In this document: piece by piece, positions 11,110 to 22,636 of the stretch | Layout of the letters: every line of letters begins with the position of its first letter | Numbering within the stretch: the stretch's first letter is position 1 | Assembly (NCBI RefSeq): GCF_043290135.1 | Contig: NW_027464589.1 | Location: 7,321,001-7,385,000, forward strand | Length of the DNA stretch: 64,000 nt | Direction: 5' to 3' | Origin: Rhipicephalus microplus | Taxonomy: Eukaryota > Arthropoda > Arachnida > Ixodida > Ixodidae | Made by a program: the position numbers and the translations under genes | Notes under the pieces: model-generated | Seen by the model: only the letters and a program-made list of their open reading frames with translations | What the model was told of the DNA's origin: nothing | Database searches by the model: none

Positions 11110-13950
11110 CACCACGATAGAATGGATGGATTGATTGATGTGGCTGTACCTTTTAGATCGGGGGGTGGCTAACGCCACAAAGCCTTAATACTTATTGAAC
11201 CAAAAACTTGATTTATCTTTTTTTTTTTCCTTTAAATAGTGAGGTTGAGGAATGGTACTTTGCAGTGAAGGGTTGAATTTTCACTCGTGAGTTGACTATA
11301 GCCACAAATCAGATAACCTCCTTCTAGTTAATTCTACCCGTTTAAAGTCAATTTTGCCCTCCCTGTAGCTAAACCCCAAGGCTTTGAAAAACTCTGCGCA
11401 TTCATCCTGAATTAAAGGGTGAAGCCCTTCACAGAACATTATCAAATGTTCGGCAGCTTCCTCTTCCTCCTCACACGCACTGCATACCGTGTCTACACCT
11501 TCGCATTTGGCCCGATATGTCTTGGTTCGCAATACTCCCATCCTCGCCTCAAACAGTAGAGAACTACCCCTAGTATTATCACCATAGATCCTTTCCTTGG
11601 CGATTTCCTGCTTAAAAGTTCAATAGATCTCTAGTGCGGACTTCTTAATCATGCCGATTCTCCACATGTCAGTCTCCGTTTCCTTCACCTTCTTATTAAA
11701 CGATGATTGTTTTTGGCTTCGCCCCCTGCTGTTTTCTAAGTATTTACTCATCAATTTTCTGGATCGTTTCCTCCATTTTATAAACATTCTTCATGTACAA
11801 GTGGCTGAAAACCTCCCTAGACCAACGCTCCTCCCCCATTTCTCTCAATCGCATCTCAAAATTTATCTTGCTGCTCGCTCCCCTGCCCTCAAATGATGAC
11901 CATCCCATATCACCTTGTACTCCCTGATTTGGTGTATTCCCGTGAACTCCTAAGGCAGGCCTACCTATTCCACGTTGCTTAATTTCTGATCTTGCTTGAA
12001 CTTCTGATCTCATGCACAAGACCACATTGTTGAACGTCAGACCAGGAACCATTACCTTTTTACATATTCCTCACACAATCTCATATCTATTGTAATTCCA
12101 CAGTGCCCTATTTTTCATCACTGCTGCATTCCTGTTACTTTTAGTCGTCACGTATATTTCGTGTTCCCTTAGGTACTCGGCCCCATTGCTTATCCCTACG
12201 CCCAGATATTTGTATTTATCTGTTATCTCTAGCGTAACCTCCTGTATTCTAGGCTCACTACCTTCATTATCATTAAAAATCATGACTGCTGATTTTTTCT
12301 TACTGAATCTGAAATCTAACCTATCTCCCTCATTATCGCAGATCTTCAATCTTTGCAAATCTTGCTTTTTGTCGGCCATTAGCACTATATCATCTGCTTA
12401 GATCAATTCTGGTAGTGCCTCTGCAATGAGTTTTCCTTGTTTGACGAAAGAGAGGTTGAAGCCAAGTCCACTTGCCCCTAATTTGGCCTCTAATCCTTAT
12501 AGGTACATCATGAACAACAAGGGTGACAGAGGACAGCCCTGCCTAAGCGCCCGTTTTACCTCCGCGAGCTTGGATACCTGTTTTTCCCACTTTATAACTA
12601 CCTTGCTACCTTTATAGATATCCTTTAAAAGATTAGCGACTCCATCTTCCACACCTAGTGTGTCCAGTATTCCCCACAATTCCTCTTAAACCACGCTACC
12701 CTACGCTTCCTTGATATCCAAAAATCATAGCCACAGAGGTCTGTGTTCCTTTTCTGCTATTTCGATGCACTGCGTCAGTGAGAACAGATTGTCTTCCAGC
12801 CTCCTGTGTTTCCGAAACCCATTCTGCAGTTCCCCAGCAACCCCTGATCCTCTATTCATGCCTGCAGTCTTTCCTTTATAGTCTGCATCGCCAGCCTGTA
12901 GACCACTGATGTCACTGTTATAGGACGGTGGTTGTTTATGTCAGCTTTGTCCCCTTTGCTTCATAGCTCATGCTCATCCTGCTCAGTTTCCCTCCATCGA
13001 GGACTTCACCATCGATTATTATTTTGCTCACTGCCTCTCTCAAAGTCTGCTTAGACTTCAGACCCAATGTCTATCAGCATGATTGGAAAGCCATCTGGGA
13101 CCTGTTGATGTACTACTAGGAACCCTCTTCTCAGCCCTTTCCCAAGCTCGTTGTGAAAATGGAGCCATTATGCCACTTGATTCATCCTTATCTATTGTGG
13201 TGCATAAGGCACTTCTGTGTTGAAATTTTTCTGTCACCCTTGTTCTTATATATTCAATAGCTTCGTCCCCTTCTAGTCTAGCGCCTTGAGCTGTAGTTAT
13301 AAACCTCTGCTCTAGGTTCATCCCATTTCTTAGGGAGTTTAGATGGTTCCAAAATTTCGCAGCTGCCTTTCTATCCTTTTTATGTACTTCTGCCAGCCAC
13401 TGGGCTCCCTTTCTTCTAATCTTTTCATTGATCAGAAGGGATGCATCCCTTCTACAGCTTAGAAAGATTTCCCATTTTCTTTCCAACATCATCTGTCGGT
13501 TCACCCCGCTGCTTAGATGTCTGTGTTCCCTAGAGGCTTCCCGACGTTTTGCTATGGCTCTCTTAACTTCCTCATCCCACAAACTTTTGGGTTTGTGTCT
13601 TCTTTTTCGGGGTGACTTCACGTTCCTTAGCAAGCTCTAGCTCAAATAGCCTAATTAGATTCGTGTACGTCCACACTGTTTTATTATCCTCAGCGATTAC
13701 TTTCTCAATTTGTTTAGTAGCTATTTCTATTTGCCTTTCTGAATACAACTTTTCCTGTAGTAGCTCATCTTGTCTCCTTCCCATTTTCACTGCTCTTTCA
13801 ACACTTGGCTTGATACGTTTCTGATCACTACCCAGACTTCTGGAGCCACATTCATCTATGTGCATTCCCCTGGGCCTATCATACATCCTATGTGACATCA
13901 GTATGTAATCTATCGTCAACTGCAGCCTTCCTACCAACCATGTTCTTTGC
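11110..13950 (-). pseudogene. 5'-truncated LINE: endonuclease tail, RT, C-terminal domain
   Basis: Reading the minus strand from 13937 down: the end of an AP-type endonuclease (TIDYILMSHRMYD), a linker rich in basic and coiled-coil-like residues (13058-13633), reverse transcriptase motifs (ALRQGCPLSPLLF near 12540; ADDIVLMAD near 12390; KYLGVGI near 12200), then a C-terminal module with CX2C...H...C spacing (CSACEEEEEAAEHLIMFC, 11440-11500). The catalytic YADD has a stop codon (12398-12400) in place of Tyr, and several frameshifts split the frame. The 3' end at about 11112 carries a GGATGGATTG-like tail. It is the same family as 32077-33440 and 37380-37560. The clade is not assigned. Confidence 0.85.
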
Positions 13951-13974
13951 CTTTCAAACTTCTCAGCTACTGTT

Positions 13975-14283
13975 GCAAATGATCTTTTGAAAGCAAAACT
14001 ACTGAAGCAAATTAAAAATCAAGGAGGGCGATCTCAACCTTTAAACGTGTCAGTTCCCATGAAATGTGTTGCAGTTCCTTATCTGCATAACGTGTCGCAT
14101 CGGCTGAAAAAAAATCCGTAAACGTGCTGGTGTCACTGTTGTATTTTCCGCCCCAGAAAAGCTTTCAAAGCTTTGTAAACTGGTGAATAATCCAGCTGCT
14201 ATTAGAGGAAGATGCACTGTGAAACACAGAACGCACTTTGTACCTAGTGTTATTGGTGTCGTATATCTTATTCCACTATAGTG
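13975..14283 (+). pseudogene. Penelope-like element, segment before GIY-YIG
   Basis: The translation, with a stop, shows the conserved linker between reverse transcriptase and GIY-YIG domain of Penelope-like elements: VPYLHNVSHRLKK, then VVFSAPEKLSKL-like and CTVKHRTHFVPS segments, ending VVYLIPL. The element continues after an inserted LINE at 15044. The reverse transcriptase itself is absent (5' truncation, or loss to the neighbouring LINE at about 13950). Confidence 0.75.
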
Positions 14284-15043
14284 GAATAATTCCCTACATC
14301 TGTAATAACGCTAACCGAACGCTAGGATACTTACGCCGCAACTTTTCTCGCGCTCCGCTGTCCCTCAAAATTCTACTATACCGATCACTAATTCGCCCAA
14401 AGCTTGAGTACGCGTCCGCTATATGGGATCCCGTGCAGCAAAATTTAATCAACGCGTTAGAATCTGTTCAGAACCGCACAGCTCGGTTCATTTGTTCTAA
14501 TTATTCCCGTACTGCTAGCATATCAGAAATGAAATCTAACCTTGACCTGCCCAATTTAACTGTCCGGAGGAAACTGGTGCGACTGCATTTTTTTAGTAAG
14601 ATATTTTTTCACAATCCATCAATAAAGCGAGACCTCATTTCACAACCGTCATACCACTCATCGCGCATTGATCACCAGCATAAGGTTGCCATTCCGTTTT
14701 GCCGCACCAAATTCTTTTCAGCAGCCTTCTTACCGAAAACAGCCGTCGATTGGAACCACCTTCCCTCTTCCGTTGTAACAATAACAGACCCTTTGTTATT
14801 CAAGACTGCAATTTCTCAGCAATGTTTGTAACTATACGCAGTTTCCATTATCTATCTTTGTCTTGTATGTGCTTGAATTCTTACTTATACATTTTTAGTT
14901 GATTTATGTTGCCTTCGTGATTTGCGCATCTGACACTTGTTTCTTTTCTTTGTCTTTTTTTCTTGTGTGTTATCAAATGTTGTACCCACCCCCTCTGTTA
15001 TGCCCTACGGGCCCTGAGGGTATTCTAATAAATAAATAAATAA
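14284..15043 (+). mobile_element. CR1-like LINE 3' fragment nested in Penelope element
   Basis: The frame running to 14831 encodes the C-terminal region found after the reverse transcriptase of CR1/Jockey-type LINEs: NRTLGYLRRNFSRAPLSLK, LLYRSLIRPKLEYASAIWDP, LESVQNRTARFI and DWNHLPSSVV, in family order, ending at a proper stop. A 3' UTR and an (AATA)n tail (15025-15043) follow. ATAGTG at 14278-14283 recurs at 15044-15049, consistent with a 6-base target duplication. It is 5' truncated and cannot move by itself. Confidence 0.88.
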
Positions 15044-15300
15044 ATAGTGCGGAATGGTATACATAGGGCAAGCCGGAAGGTGCCTCAATGACCGTTTAAG
15101 AGAGCACAATAATAATGTGCACAATGTAGTTCAAGGACACCTCGGAATCCACTGTGGAGACTGCGACTGCATGCCAGTTTTTGAGCGTTGCGAAGTATTA
15201 AGCAAGCACAACTCGCAGGCCACATGTGAGATATTTGAAGCTTATCAAATAAATAGGTTTGAAGGTAGATGTGTAAGTTGCCCACCGGTTGCGTAGTTGC
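15044..15300 (+). pseudogene. Penelope-like element GIY-YIG endonuclease
   Basis: Encodes VYIGQAGRCLNDRLREHNNN (the GIY-YIG-type strand and catalytic Arg helix), then HCGDCDCMPVFERCEVL and ATCEIFEAYQI with the catalytic Glu, and CVSCPPVA, the usual order in Penelope endonucleases, which nick target DNA for insertion. A stop just after PPVA precedes the normal C-terminus (LQKEIAYL still follows in frame). The open frame (15054-15296) is a remnant joined, before the LINE insertion, to 13975-14283. Confidence 0.88.
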
Positions 15301-15585
15301 AAAAAGAGATTGCGTATCTCGATTTTTTTTAAGCTACATGTGTATTCGTTTTCAGCTAATTCAACAAGAAACAAGAGTTTTGCTGACATTGTATTACAGT
15401 GGTTGTTCCTGCACCCTTCTATGCATGCCCAATTTTCTCCTTTTTTTTCGCTTATATATGTTCCGATATTGAATCTTTGTTGAAAGTCAGCGCTCTTTTC
15501 TGTTCTTGTTTTTTTTTGCTTCCGTAGTTATGAAGTAACTACTTCTAGGTTGCACTGTTTCTACATTCAGTTATGTCCTACCAAC
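15301..15585 (+). mobile_element. Penelope-like element 3' untranslated region
   Basis: Non-coding sequence after the GIY-YIG frame. The part GTCAGCGCTCTTTTCTGTTC (about 15487) is found, as the reverse complement with small changes, beside the other Penelope endonuclease remnant at 59640-59720. That ties it to the same family. Confidence 0.6.
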
Positions 15586-15589
15586 TTGC

Positions 15590-16190
15590 CTAAGTTTCCA
15601 CGCTTCAGGTCTTTTACAACTTCAAGTGCATTATTACCTATCTCGAAGCGCTGTTCTCTTCCGAGGTTATTGTACATTACTTTCGTTTTTTGCAGATTAA
15701 TATTAAGACCTACTTTTCTGCTCTCCTTGTCTAACTCCGTAATCATGAGTTGCAGTTCGTCCCCTGAGTTACTCAGCAATGCAATGCCATCGGCGAAGTG
15801 CAGGTTACTAAGGTATTCTCCACTAACTCTTATCCCTAACTGTTCTCATTCTAGGCCTCTGAAAACCTCCTGTAAGCACGCGGTAAATAGCATTGGGGAG
15901 ATTGTATCTCCCTGCCTTACACTCTTCTTGATTGGTATTCTGTTGCTTTCTTTATGAAGCACTATGGTAGCAGTTGATCCCCTGTAGATTTCTTCCAGAA
16001 TGTTTATATATACTTCATCTACACCCTGATTCCGCAGTGTCTGCATGATGGCTGATATTTCTACAGAATCAAACGCCTTCTCGTAATCTATGAAGGCTAT
16101 GTATAGTGGTTGACTATATTCTGAGCATTTCTGTATTACCTGATTGATAGATTGTGGTGAACAAGCTTTGTTCAAAACTATGGCTTTAGT
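15590..16190 (-). pseudogene. RTE-type LINE reverse transcriptase fragment
   Basis: Two frames (15846-16190, 15567-15779) carry RTE reverse transcriptase blocks: PLYIAFIDYEKAFDSVE (motif A region), VRQGDTISPMLFTACLQEVF (motif B region), a HFADGIALLSNSGDELQLMI strand in which the catalytic FADD has become FADG, and LDKESRKVGLNINLQKTKVMYN. A stop near 15855 separates the blocks. The fragment lacks endonuclease and 3' end and is dead. Confidence 0.88.
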
Positions 16191-16194
16191 CACG

Positions 16195-16800
16195 TAACTA
16201 ACAGTCCTGGTTACCCTCAATTGAATGGTGCAGTGGAACGGGCTTTTTAGACTGTAAAAGATCCTTACCGCAAGAGCAATGACCGGTTCCTGCCGTATTA
16301 TGACACACCTGGCGTCACCAGGTACAGTCCGTCCCAACATGGGACAATGGTTACGGACATGCATTCCCAGAGACCAGGGCAAGCTGTCACCAGACTTCCG
16401 CGACCAGACATAATCTTTCAAAAAGACACCACCACCAAGAAGAGGCAAACTCGGGACTTGGACCATCAGTATTTGGTGACAAAGCTCCGTGACCCCTCTT
16501 CAGGAGATGAAGTGCAGGTAACTGATGCCGAGAGCCCGGCTGAAGTTTATGGGGCCCAGCTTCCATGATTGTACATGGTGAAAACTCCCACTAGAGTTTA
16601 CACAAAAACTGACAGCATCTCAAGCCTTTTTTCTTGGATCCCCGTGTGCCATCCCCAGTGTCCTTTCAGAGCCCAGGGTCAAGCCAGGAGGAACCTTCAA
16701 GTGGCCAGCACGGTACGAGTATCAGGCCAGACCCTGACAGTATACCCCACAAGGTTACCAGTAGGCGTGCAATCCCACCCAAAAGAGTGAACTTGTAGTA
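16195..16800 (+). pseudogene. Gypsy integrase C-terminal remnant
   Basis: Begins with YPQLNGAVERA, the block around the catalytic Glu of Gypsy integrases. It continues through a degraded helix (DTPGVTRYSP) and ends with KTPTRVYTKTDS, like the C-terminal chromatin/DNA-binding end of related polyproteins. Stops at the AVERAF-TVK position and at 16566 break it. The first two catalytic Asp residues are missing. Confidence 0.7.
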
Positions 16801-19800
16801 ATTTAGAATTTGACTGAATTTGTAGATCAATGAAAGGGAGATGTAGTGTTGTATTTTGTCATGCAAATTCTAGGTGGTACCACTTACACTAACCCACTAA
16901 AAGAGGGCACCACTAAAGCATTAGAGATGTGTATATAGGTGTAATCAATTTCGGTATGGCCTGCTACAAGTGCTGCAAAAGTTCAGGTAGAGCCGCTGCA
17001 GTGCAAGCTCGGTGCAGATGATGCAGGTGCAATGTCATCGCGTTCTTTTTTTTTTTCTTCTCTCTATTTCATCGAGGGCGCTCATGCATAACCTGTACGT
17101 TGCTTCCCCTACGCCCGCATTCGGTCAAAAATGCATAAATTCACTCATCAGCTTTTCACGTATCTCGGCACTGCCGTCTACGTGTATCAAACCATTTTCA
17201 TCAACAACAGGAAATCATTTCTTTTGCACACCATTTGCACCTACAACCTACGCCATGTTCAAACGAGCATAAGTGAAACATGTCAGCTTCTGAGCTGCAC
17301 CGCAACATCACCCCTCCTGGCACGACGCTGCAATTGGGGACTGCGGTGCAGTGCACCCAATAATCGAGGATTGTGTTGTAATGCGCCATTAACCAGTGTA
17401 GGTGAATTAAGTAGCCCTTATGTACAGTATCATAAAACTCTGCCAGGCTCTTAGTTGCCAGTCCAGCCAAATGTTGCATCGTCCTTTGAGTACTCTCAAC
17501 AATACTTTTTTTCGATCATAGATGCAGGTTGGGCCCGTCTTGGTTTGAAATTAGGGGCATTCATGCAAAAATTTATTGTGCCTATATTTAGAACAGATGC
17601 CAAAAATTCCCTTTGGTCAGCCCATTTTCAGCATCTAAAAGATACTTTTTAATGCTTAGAATATTGACACCTAAATAATTAGAGCAGCATCCATAATTAC
17701 AGCAGCAGTGATAATACAGCTGCTATATCAATGACCGCAACCATATTACCTCTCCCATTCATTTTATCACATGATCTTCCAACCATGCCATTCATGTTAT
17801 GGCGTGTCCTTTGTTACTCCTCTTTCCACCCAGCTACGTAATGACTAGCGAAAATTATTCTTGTTGTGCAGGCCCTGACGTTGTTCCAAATTGCATAATA
17901 ATGCCGTTGGTGTACTTCTAAATCCACAAGCATGAAACTAGAGGAAATGCATGGCATGGGTAGCCCTGCTATTCCCATAGCAAATCGAATTCTTGTCCAC
18001 TCCGGCTGTATGTTTTTTTTTTTTTGTTCTTTCCATTTCAGGAGAATTATAAGAAATCTTGGTTATTTCTGCAGCTTTTACTGTGTTGGACCTTGCACTG
18101 GTTTTGAGTCCTGTTAGCCTTGGCCACTGCCTCCTTTATCAAGATGCCTGATGAATGGCTTGTACTCCCAGCTGAGTCGGCTTGCCTTCAGTTCTGAGCA
18201 AGCATCGTGCGGTGGCACACGCGACCAACACTATCATTACGGAGTTCTTTACTTTGCGGCCCGTAGGCGCGCATCAGTCCAGAATTATTAGAGACCTGCG
18301 ACTGTACACCACCATTTCGGAGGCCATGAAAAATGTCGATTTGTTGCATTGTTCGCCAGCGACCAACACTAATCAAAAAAGAAAGAGAAAAAGGGTGTGG
18401 CAGCTGTTTTTTTTTTTTTTTCTTATGTGGCAGGTATCTAGTCTAGGAAGCAATCCCTGTATTGACCACAGCGTGACCACGTGACAGTGGTTAGACAAGC
18501 CATGCCCCTAAATTGCTTAGCTTTGAAAAACTTATGTGAAAGTTTGTGAAGAGCTGTGTGAAACACAGCCCTTCTAGCGCTCTTAGCCAGGTGCAATTGA
18601 AACACCCAGCTTTAGATTACCTGGTATGCACGCTTTATAAGGAACAGTGACTGCAATGTTTGTGTAAGAATGGCAGATGTTGGTGTAAGACTAGGCTTGT
18701 TGGTTTAACATTTTGAAGCTTAAGGCGTGAGTACGAATACGTGTGTGTGTGCTTTCTTTTCGTCTGTGTTGTATTCATTCCTCAAACTTCAAATAACCAT
18801 ATTTTTGTTTGCACCATTTTTTTTTCTGCAAACAGAACAATCTCAGCACTGCTCAAATGTATGTCATGTTTGTACATCCAATATTATACATACTTCTCTC
18901 ATGAATGAAAGCTCAATGCAAGAGTCAGCAATGCCTTTGGTTCCAAGTGTAATTTGGCTAGAGATTACAGTACCTCATGCCCCCCCCCCCCCCTAAAAAA
19001 AATTTGATGAGTTTTCTAATGTAATAGGTTTATAGAGTGCCAAGGAAACCTAGACTATAGGACGATCGTGTGAAAGAGCTGATGCTTGCTATCCAGACTT
19101 GCTATTGTCTCAACTTCCCCTCTCCACCTTCTAAATTCCGGCGTTCTTGCAACTACCTAAACAGCATAACGCTTGACAAATAACTCGCCACTGAAGCATG
19201 ACGGAAGAACTATTTCATTCGCTAACTGCTGTTGACGATGCAAATCAGCGTACGTAGCATTTCCCGATGCATCACGCGTATTTTCTCATCGCACGCGATC
19301 ACTGCTGGTGCGGGAAACGATCGAAGGATAAATAGGCGAAGCGGTGCAAACGAATCCCACCGCACAGTTCACCACACTTTACCTCATTAAATACTGGCGA
19401 GTATAACTGTACCGAAAATAACTGGTTTAGCATCGCCAAGACAATCAGCGTAGCTGCAGCCAAAAAACACCCGGCATTTTCGCTTGGCATCAACGCCATC
19501 ATGATGTGCATATATCCGGTATTACGATACCTGCTCGTCATGATGCCTGTTGAAAACCGATGCAGAATGGAAGCGACTGTGTCGAATCATGCGCACAACT
19601 CGAGCGCGTCGGCGTTGAAGTCGTCCACTGGTGCGGTTCACGTGTTCCTTTGGTGTTGCTCTTGTTCGGTCGCCTTGGCACCCGCTCGGCCGGGTGTCAA
19701 AAAGCGATCGCCGCGCACGAAAACACTTCACGCCGCCATCGTTTCAAGGGTCACTAGAACGGAGCACTGCCACAAGAAGCCGAATTCCAGTGGTGCCTCT

Positions 19801-20705
19801 GTTCCAGACAAAACGCGTGCCTGCCTCGTGCAATTGGAGACCTGCTGTTCGCTTTCGTCGTCTACTTCGAGATGCGCGGATTTTGGGGCGTTCGGGTCAC
19901 GTCCTCATGCCCTGAACGGGCCTAACCAACGTCCCACTGCGAGTGGACGATGTATGCGGTAAGTAAACACAGAGAAAACTCATCAGCCTGGTAATTAATC
20001 GGGGCTGATGTGGAAATAACCGATCTTATATTTATACTGAGAGCCATCTTGCTTCAAATGCCAGATATACCAGGAGAGGGCACTCCCATTGGTCCGTGCC
20101 AGGCGTAGCCTCAAAACAGGAGAACAAGAGACAGCCTTGTAGGTGGCGCTAAACATACTTCCAACAAAATAAAGTGATAGAGTAAACGTTTTCAAAAAAA
20201 CAAACCAAACATCTGCCATGTAAATTACAAGCGTAAAATTTTATCCGATAATGCCTAGAGAGCAATATGACGCTAGTCAGAGTTACAGTGTACTAAAAGG
20301 GGCAGTAGAGTGAACGAGGCGACCGCGCCACATCTTGGCTGATTCTCCAGCAGGTGATAGTAGCGGCGGCGCTGCAGTCCCATGGTACTAAAAATCTCAG
20401 GAGCATCTGCGATGGGAGCGCGCGCGCCCGACCCTGCGAAAGCGTGTAATTGCTAGTTTTTAGCGCGTTTAAAGCGTTTCTGAACCTTTATAAGTGGACG
20501 CACCTGCTACGCGCCATAGTGGCAGAGTGAATATGCATGCACACCGAAATTGCGTCGATACATTTACTGTTTCAAAAGCCTGCACTCAGAAAAAAAAAAA
20601 ACGCCAATCAAAGTTTGCACCGATCCGCCTAGCTTTTTACTCAATCAGCGCTTTGAGCTGCACGACATCATAAGTGGCTACTCGGAAACAACAAAGAGAG
20701 GAGAA
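16801..20705. other. Long stretch with no recognised gene
   Basis: No frame over 153 codons and none with a domain I know. Features seen: T runs at 17046, 18011 and 18408, an 11-base C run near 18981, and a G/C-richer patch with CpGs at 19500-19960. 20300-20530 is also CpG-rich and contains TATAAGTGG (20490), but no gene start follows. The last five bases (20706-20710) are the Gypsy target duplication. Confidence 0.4.
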
Positions 20706-20710
20706 GTATC

Positions 20711-20964
20711 TGCTGTGTTGGGGGCTGGCTGGTCCAGACGAAGCAGAAGAAGACGGCCGACGGAGACGTACGCGGCTGGCGGGGACGCCGACCAGCCCGA
20801 ACACGCGGGTTGGCGCAAAGCGCCGAAGAGAAGAACAACCGCTCTCTACGGTTACCCAACACACCTGGTTTTATTTTACAGTCGCCTTGAAATCCGGGAT
20901 GCTAGAGCGGCGCCCCCTGGCATCCTCACATGTCATTCCGAAACCAAAAACCCAGAACACAACA
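20711..20964 (-). repeat. Gypsy 3' LTR (composite element)
   Basis: On the minus strand it runs from TGTTGTGTTCTGGG to CCAACACAGCA, 254 bp. It contains ACTGTAAAATAAAACC, a plausible polyadenylation region. It is nearly identical to the 5' LTR at 34515-34770 and to the truncated copy at 46705-46951. Open frames that cross it are spurious. Confidence 0.9.
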
Positions 20965-20981
20965 ATCATCCCCTCCTCGAA
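20965..20981 (-). promoter_or_regulatory. Polypurine tract of composite Gypsy
   Basis: The minus strand reads CGAGGAGGGGATGAT immediately before the LTR start TGTTGTG, the position used to prime second-strand DNA synthesis in LTR elements. The same tract stands at 46690-46704 in the inverted copy. Confidence 0.75.
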
Positions 20982-21211
20982 AAAAAGTTCACCTATACAC
21001 TGTTTATATTTATACATGATCGATACCAAAGTATATACAAGGTATGTACGTTAGAACACATGAAAATTCAGAGCACGGCACACCGAACTCACACACTATG
21101 AGTCCTGAAAATGCACTGAAAAAATGTATGCAACTCTGTACAATATAGATTTGGATGCATTGGACCTTTGTACAGAACAATAATGTTCACGAACAGTAAT
21201 GAACAAGAGTT

Positions 21212-22636
21212 TTACATCCCGTAGTCTTCGAACCGACGCGGCTTCTGCCGCTTCCGCTTAGGGCGGGCCCTTTTGGGTGTAGAATCAGGTGTCTCTGCAC
21301 CTTGGTCACTTGTGCTCTGATGTGACACATCAAGAGCAGTAGAAGATTGTGAATGCTCTGAACGAGCGTTAAAATTCGCGGTCTCATCAGAGCTCGCAGC
21401 ATGAGCTTCGGAAGAATTTTGCGGACCGAAGTCTGGTTCAACGATCTCAGCCAAATATGAAGGTTCGAAGTGAACCGTAAGACTTCGTGTACTTGAACCC
21501 GCGACACAGACTGGTAACTCCTCCCTTCTTGAAGAAGAAATGCCTGTACATGGAGGCCACATGTAATAATCTGATGGATAGTTGAAAGGCGCGGACGGAA
21601 CGTGATGGGGAAGACTTTTAGGTGTTGAAGGCGAATCCGTATGGAAAATAACAAGGCGCGAAGCATTCCAGATGTTACCATCACTTAAGCGAAACGAAGT
21701 GGGGCTAACCTGGCCCAAGACTTTGTAAGGACCCCGATACTTAAGGCGCTTGCCTGGCACACAAATCTTGACTAGATCGCCAGTGAGAACTTTGGACTGC
21801 TTTGCACCTCGACGCGTGTCGACATACTTTTTCATTGCTTGTTGATGGGAAAAAACTCTGGTACGGATTTGATCAGGAGAAGACACTGCTATGTTACGAG
21901 GCAAAGAGACTATGTCCAGAGCAACTCGCGGTTGCCTACCATGGAGAAGTTGAGCAGGAGACACTCCAGTGGTGCCTTGTGGTGTGAACCTGTACGAAGC
22001 TAAACATTTAGTCAAGACTTGCTTGAGGGGACGGTGCTCTAATTGGGCGATCTGGATATGTTCCTTCAGAACACGATTAAAGCGCTCGATTTGCCCATTT
22101 GATGGGGCATAGAAAACTGATGACCTCAAGTGCTGAATTCCTCGTTGGGAAAGAAAAGCCTCGAAATGTTGGGACTGAAACTGTGGACCATTGTCCGTAA
22201 CTATGGCATCAGGAAAACCTTCCCGGCTGAAGATTGAAGACAGAAACTCAATGATGACCTCAGAAGTAACCGTATGTGTGAAACAAAGCTCTGGCCATTT
22301 GGAATGGTAGTCGATGAGAGAAACAATGAACCGGGCATTTTGCGGAACATTATGCAAAGGACCGATGATGTCCATGCCGAGTTTCTGCCAACGCCGATCA
22401 GGCCACTGGACTGGCTGCAATGGAGAAAATGCAGGTTTGGCAGACTTGTCAGCTGCCTGACATATATGGCAGTTGCAAACTGCATGCTCGACCTGCTTGT
22501 CTAAGGCTGGCCACCAGTACCTGTCTCGGAGATTCTCTTTGGTGCGGACAATGCCTGGATGGGCCTCATGGGCAAGCTGTATTAGCTTGTTACGGAAAAA
22601 AGCAGGGGGAATCACGCGGTCATCGCGGAAAAGCAA
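21212..22636 (-). CDS. Gypsy integrase (intact 474-codon frame)
   Basis: The integrase part of a Ty3/Gypsy polyprotein inserts element cDNA into the genome. The frame shows the zinc-binding HHCC module (His23, His26, Cys56, Cys59) and the catalytic triad Asp89 (MDIIGP), Asp148 (VTDNGPQF) and Glu184 (QIERFN) with the canonical 35-residue gap. A C-terminal region with a GDLVKICVPGKRLKYRGPYKV strand and a basic tail (KRARPKRKRQKPRRF) follows. The start given is the first Met after an in-frame TGA at about 22660, which cuts it off from the rest of pol and is shared with the inverted copy. The true polyprotein start lies further upstream. It is the only long open TE frame in the window. Confidence 0.88.
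   Translation of the reverse strand: MLFRDDRVIPPAFFRNKLIQLAHEAHPGIVRTKENLRDRYWWPALDKQVEHAVCNCHICQAADKSAKPAFSPLQPVQWPDRRWQKLGMDIIGPLHNVPQNARFIVSLIDYHSKWPELCFTHTVTSEVIIEFLSSIFSREGFPDAIVTDNGPQFQSQHFEAFLSQRGIQHLRSSVFYAPSNGQIERFNRVLKEHIQIAQLEHRPLKQVLTKCLASYRFTPQGTTGVSPAQLLHGRQPRVALDIVSLPRNIAVSSPDQIRTRVFSHQQAMKKYVDTRRGAKQSKVLTGDLVKICVPGKRLKYRGPYKVLGQVSPTSFRLSDGNIWNASRLVIFHTDSPSTPKSLPHHVPSAPFNYPSDYYMWPPCTGISSSRREELPVCVAGSSTRSLTVHFEPSYLAEIVEPDFGPQNSSEAHAASSDETANFNARSEHSQSSTALDVSHQSTSDQGAETPDSTPKRARPKRKRQKPRRFEDYGM

Noticed and set aside
19501..19962. 153-codon plus-strand frame as a host exon
   Set aside because: CpG-rich patch with open frames on both strands, no domain and no clear splice sites; too weak to call.
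20550..21101. 183-codon frame with RSRRRRPTET
   Set aside because: It is the LTR read in one frame; the same frame appears in every copy of the LTR.
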